Assembly: GCA_002323995.1 (NCBI GenBank)
Contig: DCQY01000022.1
Location: 1-49,313 of the forward strand
DNA: 49,313 nucleotides
Reading direction: 5' to 3'
DNA from: Akkermansiaceae bacterium UBA1506
GTDB taxonomy: Bacteria > Verrucomicrobiota > Verrucomicrobiia > Verrucomicrobiales > DEV007
The translations under genes were made by a program, and so were the position numbers. This document shows positions 22,863 through 32,800 of this stretch, piece after piece. The notes beneath the pieces were generated by a model, which did no database searches, was not told the origin of the DNA, and saw nothing but the letters and a program-made list of their open reading frames with translations. The stretch's first letter is position 1; the number at the start of each line of letters is the position of its first letter.

Positions 22863-23462
22863 ATGAAAATGTATCAGGTGCACCACTCAGCAACCCTCGA
22901 CTGCAGCAAAGGTGAGGCGCTTACTGACTTCAGTATGCCTTGGTCAAATCGTGAGTCTCCAATCACGTCTTTTAGGGCAGTGTGGAATGATGATTGGCTT
23001 GGATTTCAATTCCAAGTTGTGGATGAGGACATTGTGCTTTTTGAAGGTGAGGACCGTGATGATTCAGTTCTAGGTTCGGATCGAGTCGAGTTATTCTTTG
23101 CAACTGATCATGAGCTGAAAGGATACTACTACGGAATCGAAATGGATCCCCGAGGTTGGGTTTTCGATTTTAGAGCTCGCTATTACCGGGAAATTAATGA
23201 TCGCTGGAACTTTCCTTCGCTAAAAATCTCAGCGCTCCACGGGGACGGTGAATATTCTGTGGAAGGTAGGGTTTCGCTTCAGGTTTTGGCTGATCATAAT
23301 TTGATCAGGCGTGGAAAATTAATCATCGGCGTTTACAGGGCGGAGTTTTCAATGACGGAGAATGGCGTGCTGAAAGACTGGATGTCCTGGATAGATCCGC
23401 AGACAGAGAGGCCCGACTTTCATGTGCCCTCGTCCTTTGGTAAGTTTCAACTGGTGAAATGA
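22863..23462 (+). CDS. CBM9-like (DOMON-type) carbohydrate-binding domain protein, apparently cytoplasmic
   Basis: 199 residues forming one beta-sandwich of the carbohydrate-binding family 9/DOMON type. The typical succession is W-N-D-D-W-LGFQFQVVDEDI, then DRDDSVLGSDRVELFFAT, YYYGIEMDPRGWVFDF, and a C-terminal GVYRAEFS with DWMSWIDP. Such modules bind sugars or heme, usually attached to secreted enzymes. Here the module is a stand-alone protein with no signal peptide or catalytic domain. The ATG directly abuts the HAD stop (no intergenic base) and its end overlaps the next gene by 4 bases, tying it to the glycosyltransferase run. A sugar-sensing or chaperone role for the operon's product is possible but unsupported. 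Confidence 0.75.
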   Translation: MKMYQVHHSATLDCSKGEALTDFSMPWSNRESPITSFRAVWNDDWLGFQFQVVDEDIVLFEGEDRDDSVLGSDRVELFFATDHELKGYYYGIEMDPRGWVFDFRARYYREINDRWNFPSLKISALHGDGEYSVEGRVSLQVLADHNLIRRGKLIIGVYRAEFSMTENGVLKDWMSWIDPQTERPDFHVPSSFGKFQLVK

Positions 23463-24019
23463 TGAGGGACTCAGAAGCTCTCACCCTACCATATTGCCCT
23501 TATCTCCCCCGTGTTAAGGAGCCGCTGCGGGCTTCTGCTTTGAAAGAGTTTGGCAGTGACCGTGGCCCTCAGTTTTATCTGCGCGCGCTGGAGTGCGCTC
23601 AGGCGCTCTGGCAACAGGGGCTTCCAGCCCAGTCTCTCCTCATGATGAATCGTGCCTTCGCGGCAGACCTTGAGGACGATGCGTCTGCGTTAGACGATTG
23701 GCCGCTTCCCTATAAGGGGGTACGGTGGGTCATGGAGTCGCGATCGGAAAATCAATTCATCGGGAATCCACGCCGTCACTTTCAGCATCTCTCGACAAGG
23801 ATGGTTGAGCCGAGAAAGGAACTTCGGTCATGGCGGGCATGGGGGTGCTGGTGGTTGGCCTGCCAAGTTTTTCCTGACCATCCTGCTGATGAGAAGCAGA
23901 TTTTGGAGGAGGGAATTGTCGAGCCGGACTTTGAAGAAATTGAATCGAATTTGGTCAGGCTAGGTTTGGCATGCGAGGCTGAAGAGTGGCTGAGTGCTAC
24001 TCTTCCATTTCGCGAATAA
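23459..24019 (+). CDS. Hypothetical protein, last gene of the plus-strand run
   Basis: 186 residues, not recognised. It is soluble in appearance, rich in Trp and Leu, without a signal peptide or membrane segment. Helical stretches (YLRALECAQALWQQGLPAQS; SWRAWGCWWLACQVFP) suggest an alpha-helical fold. The ATG overlaps the CBM9-like gene by 4 bases, so it is translated with that operon. Its 3' end overlaps the 3' end of the convergent kinase gene by 23 bases, so there is no room for a separate terminator between the two runs. It is real rather than a shadow, judging by the coupling and the lack of any other gene on either strand of this stretch. Confidence 0.72.
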   Translation: MMRDSEALTLPYCPYLPRVKEPLRASALKEFGSDRGPQFYLRALECAQALWQQGLPAQSLLMMNRAFAADLEDDASALDDWPLPYKGVRWVMESRSENQFIGNPRRHFQHLSTRMVEPRKELRSWRAWGCWWLACQVFPDHPADEKQILEEGIVEPDFEEIESNLVRLGLACEAEEWLSATLPFRE

Positions 24020-26189
24020 GACCGAGAAATTCAGTGTATTCAATTACACTGGTCTGAACATCGGCGCGATAGCGAATCTCGGACGGTAGGCGATTGATCA
24101 AAGAGGTGGCTTGCTCCAGGTAAAAAATGGCAAGTGAGCGAGACGATTCATTTTCGAGCTCAAGGGTCTTGGCAGCGAGGTGATAGGCTTTGGCCAAGGC
24201 AACTTTGATCTCGGGAGCGTAGGGACGGAGGCTGGACCGCTCCTCCCTCAACTTAATTTCTTCACGAAACAACACCAATGCAGCTTCAGGCTGATCTTGC
24301 TCAAGTTCGATGCGACCTAGGGCATTGACAGCTGAAATATAGGACTCCCTTCCTTTCTCTGCTAAGGTCGGCGGAGCGTCCTCAAGTGATTCCGCTAACT
24401 CCATAAGACGCTGGAAGGTAGCGGAGGCAGCGTCGAAGTCGTCGAACCCAAGTTCGGTTTCGCCTTTTAGATTCAGGGTCTCGATAGCCTCGACAATGAG
24501 GCCATTGATATCGTCCTCGCCTGGATCAGAAATCCTCTCTTCAAGAATAGTATGCAGTTCGTCGAGAACCTCGATAGCTTGTTGCTCCTCTTTATTGAGG
24601 GTGTAAGCGCGACTGAGAGAACGATAAGTTTCCGAAAGGAACGCGCCATTCTTGGAGCGGGCGTTATACTTGCCCTCTTTTGCTTTGAGCCGCCATTCCT
24701 TAGCTTCATTAAAGGCCAGAATCGCCTCAGGGTATCTACCCGATACTTCGTTTATTCGCCCCATCCCCATAAGCGCCCGTGCGGTAAGAGAAGGGAAATC
24801 AGCGCGGAGTGACTCGTTGGCGTTGGCGTCTCCTGAGAGCTCGGAGTAAATTTCATAGGCGGCTGTGAACTCCCGCAGGGCTAAATCGAGGTCTTCGCGT
24901 TTGCGTGCGTCGATCGCACGAGTGTAAGCGGTTTGGGCAGAAAAGTGCAGCATTTCTGAGTCCTGGTTATTCTCGACCCGGTTTTCTATGAAGGTTGAAG
25001 CATTATCGGCTACGATCGAATACAGACGATCAGCTTCATCGCCGGTGAGTTCACCGTTGTTGAGCTCTTCAATAAAGATCGAAGCGAGAGCCATCGAGGC
25101 ACCGGCGTTTTTTTCGGCTTTTTCCTTCGCTTCCCTCGCTTCCTCTGTAGCGTCATTGGCTCTTTGTGCTTGGATTAAAGCGAATCCCGAAGCCCAGATC
25201 GCAACGACCAATAGAGTAGCGAAAATAGTGTTCAGGCGACGGGCTTTCTTGACAACTGCCTGCTGGTCAAGGTGTTGAATGCGGCTCCAAACTTCACGCA
25301 TGTCGGCGGGACGCTCGTTCGGGTTGAGTTTGAGGCATTGTTCGATCAGTTCTTTGCGATCACTGGGGACATAAAAGTCAGCTGGCCAAGTGATGTCTTC
25401 GACGGCTTCGGTTAGCGTGGCAAGCTGCTCTCCGTCGATTGCATTCCCCGTTTCTGCCATTGTTGCTTCAAGGCTGGCTTCCACGAGAGTGGCGTCAGGG
25501 TCAAAGCTCGCTCGTTCGGCTTGGGAAAGTGCCTGAAGACGCGGGAGTTCACCGGTTAGAAGCTTGAAGACCAAGACGCCAAAGCTGTAGACGTCCCATC
25601 TAAACCCTTTTCCTTCGGCTGAGTTGCGGGGAGCACGCAGTTGTTCTGGGCTTGCATAAAGCGGGGTGCCGACTGGTTCAAATCCCTCCGCGGCGAGGCC
25701 GCGGCTTTGCCCAAAGTCGCAGATTTTGGTATGATGTGGGGTCTCATCTGTCAGGAGGATATTTGACGGCTTGATGTCGCAGTGGATAATCTGATGCTGG
25801 TGCAGGTAGGCGAGAGCGTCAGCAATATCCCGCGTGATTCTCCAGCCTTCACGGTGGTCGACGTGACCCACGATTCTTTCCAGCGTCCGCGTTTCCCAGT
25901 TGCCCTCGAGATCCTGATCAGCGTGAAGGCCCATTGCGTAATAGGGCGGTTCATGAAGCAGGTCGAAGTCGTGGAGGGTGACAATACCCTGATGCTCTGC
26001 AACCTGAGAGAGTTTCTCTAGCTCGCGAGCCATCGTAGAAAGGTCGACTGCACCGGGGCGGAAGATTTTGAGCGCTCGGTCCGAGATTCCCCTGTAGGTC
26101 GCACGAAAGACCTTGCCATAGGCCCCTTGTCCGAGGGGGGGCGTATGGACAAGGTAGTCCTTAATCTTTATGTTTTCGTCTTCGGCCAC
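23997..26189 (-). CDS. Membrane Ser/Thr protein kinase with C-terminal TPR-like region
   Basis: 730 residues. The N-terminal Hanks-type kinase domain has the Gly loop GQGAYGKV (20-27), ATP-binding Lys41, catalytic loop HCDIKPSN (136-143), DFG (158-160) and GTPLYASPEQL. The catalytic Asp and Lys are present but the HRD Arg is Cys, making it a non-RD kinase. A transmembrane helix follows at about 321-339 (TIFATLLVVAIWASGFALI), then a charged linker and a helical repeat region (about 385-720) resembling TPRs, probably extracytoplasmic. The start is GTG at 26189. It is 9 bases downstream of the FHA-cyclase gene, so the two are co-expressed and may act in one signalling pathway. Confidence 0.93.
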   Translation of the reverse strand: MAEDENIKIKDYLVHTPPLGQGAYGKVFRATYRGISDRALKIFRPGAVDLSTMARELEKLSQVAEHQGIVTLHDFDLLHEPPYYAMGLHADQDLEGNWETRTLERIVGHVDHREGWRITRDIADALAYLHQHQIIHCDIKPSNILLTDETPHHTKICDFGQSRGLAAEGFEPVGTPLYASPEQLRAPRNSAEGKGFRWDVYSFGVLVFKLLTGELPRLQALSQAERASFDPDATLVEASLEATMAETGNAIDGEQLATLTEAVEDITWPADFYVPSDRKELIEQCLKLNPNERPADMREVWSRIQHLDQQAVVKKARRLNTIFATLLVVAIWASGFALIQAQRANDATEEAREAKEKAEKNAGASMALASIFIEELNNGELTGDEADRLYSIVADNASTFIENRVENNQDSEMLHFSAQTAYTRAIDARKREDLDLALREFTAAYEIYSELSGDANANESLRADFPSLTARALMGMGRINEVSGRYPEAILAFNEAKEWRLKAKEGKYNARSKNGAFLSETYRSLSRAYTLNKEEQQAIEVLDELHTILEERISDPGEDDINGLIVEAIETLNLKGETELGFDDFDAASATFQRLMELAESLEDAPPTLAEKGRESYISAVNALGRIELEQDQPEAALVLFREEIKLREERSSLRPYAPEIKVALAKAYHLAAKTLELENESSRSLAIFYLEQATSLINRLPSEIRYRADVQTSVIEYTEFLGLIREMEE

Positions 26190-26198
26190 GGTGGTCTG

Positions 26199-28115
26199 TT
26201 ACTTGGAAAAGCTTTGAATTTCTCCACCCCAGTCTGAGGTAGGCGGATCTTGGCGGAAACTGTTGGTTTTGTCGACTAACCAAGCAGTGGGTGGGTCATC
26301 ATCTGGAAGAGTCTTTAGCAAGTCCAGCGCGTCGTCCCACTTTCTTCGGTGAAAAAGCTTTAGTGCTTTTTCGTAAGTTTCGACGTCGTGGTCCGTGATT
26401 CCTGAACCGCCCTGTGATTTTGGGAGAATCAGTTCGTGAATTGAGTAGCTCTCTTCAAAGCCTGCAGGTCGAATCTGACATAGACGTCGGAAACGTCGGT
26501 CACCAATGCCTTTTATTCGAAGGTAGGTTTCATCAGATAGGAGGATTGGGATTCGGAACTCTTTCGCAATGCGTTCCAACCGAGCCCCGAGATTTGCGAC
26601 GCTGCCGAATACGCTGATGTGCCATTGCTGGGTTGGACCGGTTTTTCCGACTGCGATGCGACCAGTGCTGATACCAATCCGGACAGCGGACATGTCCCGT
26701 CCTAGTTCCTCCTCATATTCAACACGATCGGCGAGCCGTTTCATGATAGCTTCGGCAGCTTCGACCGCTTCAAGGGCATGCTGGGTTTCCTCTTCATCAA
26801 TATTAGGCCAACCCCAGAGACCAAGAGCTCCGTCTCCAGCAAAGTCAGTCACCACGCCTCGGCTGTTGAAGACTTCTTCGGTGATAAGTCCCACGACGCC
26901 CTGATTTTCGTTGAGGCGATCAAGGATTTCATAGTCACTCCGTGCCAGCTCAAGCATACGACTGTGACCTCGTCGATCGGCAAACATGACGGTGACGTCA
27001 ACCATAGCAGGTTCCAGGACAGTCTGATCAAGGCGCTGCATTAGCTTTCGGAGACCTGGTGAAAAGTAGGTCGCCATTTGATCCTGTAACTTTTGATCAG
27101 CTCGCGCTGATAATAGGCTGGCCACGAGGGAGCTGATCAGCCTCAGGAACGGGACAAAGGCGGCAGCTGTGGTCTCCGATGCTTGGCGGGTTTCAACGTA
27201 AAGGTAAACGGGCCGACGGCGCTCATCTCGATAGATCTCAGCGGACTCGTCGAGACTGGCGACCGGTAGAATACAAACCCAGTCGATCTGGTCGCCAAGA
27301 CTTTCAGCGCTGAAAACTTTCGAATGCTCTTTAGAGGACCAGATTTGAATATCGGTCGACTTTGGGTTTTTGACTTTAAGCTGGTTTAACAGAGTACGAC
27401 TGGGTCGGAAATCTGCGCGAGCCAAAGGATCAGGATTGAGTACTTCGATTTTTAGATCACTTTCTTGCGAATCGAGTGCCACAAAAGTAGCGCTGACGCC
27501 CTTTTGTCCTGGAAGCGCGTTTTCAAGAAAAACTGAGGCTCGCGTAAAAAGGTCGGTTTCGTCAGACCATCCGGAAAGTACCTGCTCGGGAAGTTCTCGC
27601 TGAAGCAGCTTGAGTTGTAGCCGGAGACTGTATTCATCAAGTTGTGCAACTTCATCGTAGTCTTGCTCAGTGATCGGTTCTTGTTCGAAAGCCTCTTTTT
27701 CAGATTCTAGAGACAAACGATAGTTCTCCATTTCTGCGTCGAGGTCACTAAGAGACTTTAGCCAGTATATGGCAGTATTGCCTTTCGTACCGATGATAAC
27801 TGAGCCCCCAAAGTCCAGTGAGACTGGTTCTGGAACCAAGTCTCGGTTACGGGGCGCCACGTTAGTGTAGAGCGCGTTCGGTGTGCTGCGACCGGTAAGA
27901 GCAGGAAGTCGGGCGAGTTCGACTTTATTTCCGCTTCGCTCCGCTTCGCAATGATTTCTGCTGACGAGGCGGTCATTCCAAGTGATCCGGAGAAGATCTA
28001 CCGGCTCTTCTGGTAGGCTTTCAGGTTTTCGTCCGATGCGAATCCTACGACCTTCTTTAGCCAGCGCTACAGCCATTTCGCGGGGATTTTCCAGATTGAC
28101 GGCAACCAGATACAT
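26199..28115 (-). CDS. FHA-domain class III nucleotide cyclase
   Basis: 638 residues, soluble. An N-terminal FHA-like domain (about 5-115; RIRIGRK, LVSRNHCEAER) should bind phosphothreonine. A central region (about 180-335) looks like a GAF-type sensor. The class III cyclase domain (about 370-555) keeps both metal Asps, D380 (VMFADRRGHS) and D428 (DFAGDGALG), and the transition-state pair N508 and R512 (SVANLGARLER). The adenine-selecting Lys of the K-x-x-G-D pattern is Asp424, as in many bacterial class III members, so ATP versus GTP use is uncertain. A C-terminal helical tail follows. The adjacent Ser/Thr kinase could provide the phosphopeptide read by the FHA domain. Confidence 0.9.
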   Translation of the reverse strand: MYLVAVNLENPREMAVALAKEGRRIRIGRKPESLPEEPVDLLRITWNDRLVSRNHCEAERSGNKVELARLPALTGRSTPNALYTNVAPRNRDLVPEPVSLDFGGSVIIGTKGNTAIYWLKSLSDLDAEMENYRLSLESEKEAFEQEPITEQDYDEVAQLDEYSLRLQLKLLQRELPEQVLSGWSDETDLFTRASVFLENALPGQKGVSATFVALDSQESDLKIEVLNPDPLARADFRPSRTLLNQLKVKNPKSTDIQIWSSKEHSKVFSAESLGDQIDWVCILPVASLDESAEIYRDERRRPVYLYVETRQASETTAAAFVPFLRLISSLVASLLSARADQKLQDQMATYFSPGLRKLMQRLDQTVLEPAMVDVTVMFADRRGHSRMLELARSDYEILDRLNENQGVVGLITEEVFNSRGVVTDFAGDGALGLWGWPNIDEEETQHALEAVEAAEAIMKRLADRVEYEEELGRDMSAVRIGISTGRIAVGKTGPTQQWHISVFGSVANLGARLERIAKEFRIPILLSDETYLRIKGIGDRRFRRLCQIRPAGFEESYSIHELILPKSQGGSGITDHDVETYEKALKLFHRRKWDDALDLLKTLPDDDPPTAWLVDKTNSFRQDPPTSDWGGEIQSFSK

Positions 28116-28156
28116 GGGTGGAATGGAAACAAAGAAAGATGATCCTGAATATTCTG

Positions 28157-28783
28157 TCAGGAGATGCGAAGAGTGTCGAGTCCGGCTCGGATAAAAGGTT
28201 CAATGCGACGTGCCGCTTCTTCCACGGTCACTTTTGAGGCCGATTCTGTTTCAAGCGAAGTCATAGTCACATTCGATATGCCACACGGAACGATAGCTTC
28301 ATAGCCATGTAGATCGCGCGAGACATTGAGACCGAACCCATGCATAGAGATCCATTTTCGAACTCCAACGCCAATCGAGGCCAGCTTTCGGTCACTTATC
28401 CAGACTCCGGTGAGTCCTTCTCTACGCTCAGAACGGATACCAAATTCTGCAGCGAAATCAATCAGGATTGATTCGATCTCACGAAGATAAGTATGGAGAT
28501 CCTTGCCGTAAGCATTTAGGTCGAGAATGAGGTATCCAACCAACTGACCGGGGCCGTGAAAAGTGGCTTGTCCGCCTCGGTTGGTCTCGAAAACGGGGTA
28601 GGGCAGGCTTTCCGGATTGATTAGGGAAGAGCGATCCTTCGTTCGGCCGATTGTGTAGACCGGTTCATGCTCCAAGAGCAGGACGGTATCGGGCGCCTCT
28701 CCCACGAGACGTTGATCGACCAGCTTATTTTGCAGCGCAAGCCCGTCCTCATAAGAAACCCTGCCTAACCAACGGAAGTCCAT
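28157..28783 (-). CDS. lipB: Lipoyl(octanoyl) transferase LipB
   Basis: Transfers octanoate from acyl carrier protein to lipoyl domains, the first step of lipoic acid attachment. It has 208 residues. Key segments are RGGQATFHGPGQLVGYLILD, the catalytic Lys in DRKLASIGVGVRKW, HGFGLNV, and the catalytic Cys in IVPCGI. All are intact and the length is normal. lipA is not in the window. It is 18 bases downstream of the exported repeat-protein gene and 41 bases upstream of the FHA-cyclase, on the same strand, an unexpected housekeeping gene inside a long envelope/signalling run. Confidence 0.97.
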   Translation of the reverse strand: MDFRWLGRVSYEDGLALQNKLVDQRLVGEAPDTVLLLEHEPVYTIGRTKDRSSLINPESLPYPVFETNRGGQATFHGPGQLVGYLILDLNAYGKDLHTYLREIESILIDFAAEFGIRSERREGLTGVWISDRKLASIGVGVRKWISMHGFGLNVSRDLHGYEAIVPCGISNVTMTSLETESASKVTVEEAARRIEPFIRAGLDTLRIS

Positions 28784-28801
28784 TCTGGAAAGAGTCCGCT
28801 C

Positions 28802-29869
28802 TCACGGCGCTTCGTCAACGGTTTCATCGCGCTGATAAATAGGTAGCTGGCGATAGGGGACGGTGAAGGAAAGTACCATCATGGAGGTGCCATAGGTTCC
28901 GCCATTACGACCGTTCGACCACGAACCGTTGGATTGTTGTTTGGGGACGTATTCTCCATACATCCAGTCGGCATACTGTGCCCAGAAGCGTCCGCCCAGT
29001 TGGAACATGGCTTGGGCGTTATAGTAGTTGGCGTAATATTCGTGGGCGTTGCTCACGATTTGTTGGCGGTGCTTGAGAATAAAATCTCCGGCTCGGTAGG
29101 TGGATTCTGTGCCGTGATAGCCGCAGAGTTCTAGGCAAAGTAATCCGCAGCCGGTAAGCGTTTCTGAATGGCCCCAAGGATCGGTGTAGCCGAACCGGCC
29201 CTCTTCCTTGTCGTGGTTGGAAAGGACATAGTTCACGGCGTCCTTGATTGATTGGTCAGGAATTGGAGCTCCGTTGAGCTTAGCAGAACGAAGGGCCATG
29301 AGTGCCCAACCGCTGCATGAAAGATCGGCATCTCGTGAATCGGGCTTGTAGCGCCAGCCGCCTTGATGTTTCTCCGACTTAGGCACTGCTTGCGCCTGTA
29401 AGATGAGTTGGGTGGCACGTGCTAGAACGGGGCTAAGTCGTGCTTGGGTCTCGGGGTCGACCATGCCGCTGCATTCCGAGAGGAAAAGTGTGGCAATGGT
29501 ATGAGCATACATGAGGCCATGCCCCGAATCTCCTTTGTCCAGAAGGCCGGTTGGCCGCTGGCTGTCGATCACGTAGTCGAGACATCGCTGGAGATTTTCG
29601 GTAAATTCCCCGTTCCCAGGTGTGTGACCTGCAGATAGAAAGGACATGCCGACTAGGGAAACCACGCCAACAGATCTGCCATAAGAATCATTGAACGTTC
29701 CTTCCGACGACTGGTTGGAAGCAAGGTAGCGAAGGGCACGATCAACCGCTGCCTCAACGCTTTTATGGTGCTTCAAGAAAACGGCGTTGGAGAGCGAGTC
29801 GCTCTGCGATCTGGCTTGATGCGCAGTGAACAGCGAGCAAGTAGTAAGAATAGCGATGAAAGGTCTCAT
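28802..29869 (-). CDS. Exported alpha/alpha-toroid protein with prenyltransferase/squalene-cyclase-type repeats
   Basis: 355 residues. A signal peptide (residues 1-21) is followed by several repeats of the prenyltransferase/terpene-cyclase toroid kind: ALRYLASNQSSEGTFND, CLDYVIDSQRPTGLLDK, QGGWRYKPDSRDADLS, AVNYVLSNHDKEEGRFGY and NGSWSNGRNGGTYGTSM. No DxDD cyclase motif or prenyltransferase zinc site is evident, so a binding or structural role is more likely than terpene chemistry. The ATG overlaps the stop of the large coiled-coil gene by 4 bases (ATGA). Such proteins are frequent beside MoxR/VWA operons in the PVC group. Confidence 0.85.
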   Translation of the reverse strand: MRPFIAILTTCSLFTAHQARSQSDSLSNAVFLKHHKSVEAAVDRALRYLASNQSSEGTFNDSYGRSVGVVSLVGMSFLSAGHTPGNGEFTENLQRCLDYVIDSQRPTGLLDKGDSGHGLMYAHTIATLFLSECSGMVDPETQARLSPVLARATQLILQAQAVPKSEKHQGGWRYKPDSRDADLSCSGWALMALRSAKLNGAPIPDQSIKDAVNYVLSNHDKEEGRFGYTDPWGHSETLTGCGLLCLELCGYHGTESTYRAGDFILKHRQQIVSNAHEYYANYYNAQAMFQLGGRFWAQYADWMYGEYVPKQQSNGSWSNGRNGGTYGTSMMVLSFTVPYRQLPIYQRDETVDEAP

Positions 29870-32800
29870 TCTTTTCCGGCCTCCTTGGCGATCACTTGAA
29901 AATATCGCCCGACAAGCTCGCGATACTCAGATGGTAATTCAGTCTCAATACCAGCGGCGTTTCCTCCCGATAATGCTCCCTTAAATCGAGACCAGTCTTC
30001 GGCGCTGATTCCCATGGCTTCAAGTTCGGGTGGGATGCCTCGTCCATCGGCGTCTGTGGTTTTGAGCCCAGACTCGTTCAAATTAAGGGAGCCATCTGGT
30101 TCGCCAGCTATCTCTGGATTGGGATTGGGCTGATCGGAGGGAGCCATGCTAGGACTCTGCCCCTCGGAACCGAGCTTTTTCATGGCGTTGCGGGCCAGTT
30201 GCTGGAGCGACTCGGCCGCTCGCTGAGATTGCTGAGCAGCCTGCTGTGCATCCTGTGATTGAGCCGACTCGGTGACTTCATTGAATCCTTCCGCCATCTC
30301 TCCTCCGTCAGCTATTTGATTGCCTTGGTCCGATGGCTCCATTCCCTTCTCGCTTTGTTGCAATGAGTTAGCGGACGCTGCGAGGGCTTCAGATGCGCGG
30401 GTGAGTGCTTGGGCCGCCGTCCGTTGCTCGATCGTGGCACGTTGCATGGCTTGTCGTGCTGGTAGGGAAAGTTCACCGTTTTCAACCTGGCCATTAGCTT
30501 TCTCTAGGTCCTGCATCTCTTCTGCATTGCTTAGGTGCTGAGCTGCTTCACCCGCTTTGTTTTCTCCAAGATTAAGGGCTTGCTCAGCGCGGGACACGGC
30601 ATTTTTGGCTGCGAATTGGTCGACTTTGGCGAGGGTCGCTCCTAATGCCTGAGTCTCTGAATTGAGTGCTTGGGCATCAGCCTGTATCTGAGCCTCGATG
30701 GAACTCAGGGCTTGTTGTAAGTCGCCATCCCGTAGCATCTCAATCTGTTCGGCGAGGGCTTCCTGGCGTTGAGCTAGGTCACTGAGAGCGGGTATTGTTT
30801 GCGAATCAGATGCTTCCGTATGACTGCCATCGCCGGATTCGTTGACATCGGATGTATTGGAATCAGGAGCCGAGGGCTTCACCGCTTCGGCTGCGGCAGT
30901 GAGAGTTTCACTAGCTTGATTCGCTGACTTGGCGGCGGATTTCAGATCGTCCTGTCCAAGATTTTTCGCTGTTTCCTTGGCCTCGGTATAAGCTTCGGCA
31001 AGTTTCCCGGACGAGTCACTTTTCTCCTGCTGAAATGATGACGAGTCTGAATCTGATGCACTGGCCTGCTGCGACTTTCCGGTGTCCCTAGCGACATCCG
31101 ATTGTTCCTGCATCTGTGATGCGAGCTTCGTCTGCTCCTTCTGGAGGTGTTCAATCAATTGCTCGCGAAGAGCGTCTTGCTTGTTTTTCTGATTCCGCGT
31201 GGCTTCCTCGTTGATTGTCTTGAGTTCCTGCTGCTCCTGCGCGAGTAACGTGGTGGCCTCAGCGAGTTGCTCCGCGCGTTTCTGTTGAACTCCCAGCACT
31301 GCTTCTAAAGCCTCTGGATTCTGCTGAAGCATTTTTCCGAGTTGTTCTTGGACTTGTTCCTGCTGATTGCGGAACTGATCCATCTGCTGCTTAGCCAGCT
31401 CGGCGAGTTGTTGTTGGGTAAATTCCTTGGTGGCTTTGCTAATGGCTGCCTCGCGTTGTGCTTGTTCCGCCGACATTTCTGCGGCGCGATTTGCAAGATC
31501 CTGTTGCTTGTTAGCGAGATCATTGAGTTGGGAAATCATTTCAAACTCTTTGTTCGCCCCTCGCATCGCCTTGGCTATTTCGGCGATGTCACTAATAGCT
31601 TCTTGGATTTCTTTTTTCGCATCTTGTGACTTCTTAATCCTCTCCTCTTTGCTATCAGTGATCGGGATAAGATCTGATTCTTCTCGTGCCTTCGAGATAT
31701 GTTCATTGGCGATCTTCTCCGCCTTGTCTGACAGTTCCTGCAAGAAAGACCTGTCAAGCGCGGCGGCGACCTTATCGAGTTCTTCCCTTGCCTTTTCCGT
31801 GTGCTCAGAAAAATCATCGAGAGTACGCATGGCCCCTTGAGAGATATCTTCGGTGCGATTGAGTTCCACCTCGGTCTGTTGCATTTTGATGCGCGCCCGT
31901 TCAAGTTCCAGCTTGGCTTTCTGGAGCTGGTTTTCGATGGCTTTCTTTTTGGCTTCGACCACCTGCTGGGCCAAAGGCTTGGCATTGGCATCCAGTGTGA
32001 TAAAAAATGGAGCGCTCAGGCCAAGTCCCGGTCCGTCATAGCTTTTTGGGCGGTTGTCGCGGACGAGGACCTGAACTCCGATTCGCTGCTGGTTTCCGTT
32101 TGATTTGATATGACTGAGATCAAGAAGTGCATCGGAAATATAGGTGCCGGCTACTTCGGTGACTTTGGGAAGATGGATCGCGATCTCTTCTGGCTGATCG
32201 CCACCGACCGGGGTGACGAGGAAAGAGGCATCCTTAAATCCAAAATCTTCAACAATTTCGCTCGCCACAGGAAGAAGTTCCGTCGGGCGAAGTCGCAGTT
32301 CTTTTTCTATCGGGAATGTGACGATGACTGATGGCGACTTATCTGGAAGCACTTCTAGGGGGTAGGTGAGTTGCTGGTTGGTAAACCCGTCGGTGTCGGT
32401 GAGATCGATCTGCCAGTTTCCATTCATGCCGCCTGTAAGGTCGAACTGCCATTGCAACTTTCCGTCGACAGCCTCGGGTGATCCGAGATCGGTTCTCTCG
32501 TTAATTAAGAGACGAGACTGATCGATTTTTTTGTTAGGCGTCGCAGTGAGAGTGACTCGGGTGTGGGCAACCGCTCGGATTTCACCAGTATCGGTAGTAA
32601 CAGACTTTGACTTTAGGTTGGTGTAGTCCGGGAAATCATATTCGACCTTAAATTGGTCGATTGCCGGGGGAGCGACCGTGGTTACTTTGTAGTATTGTGT
32701 TAGGGCGGATCCAGCCCGGATACGATAGGAGAAATCGTCTTCAACCTGGTTAAACTTAATCGAAAATTGTTTTGCACCGTTTTTAGACTCTGAAATGAGA

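Noticed and set aside
28116..28156. Gap between lipB and the FHA-cyclase as a possible terminator or promoter
   Set aside because: No hairpin with T tract and no convincing hexamers; too short for confident calls.
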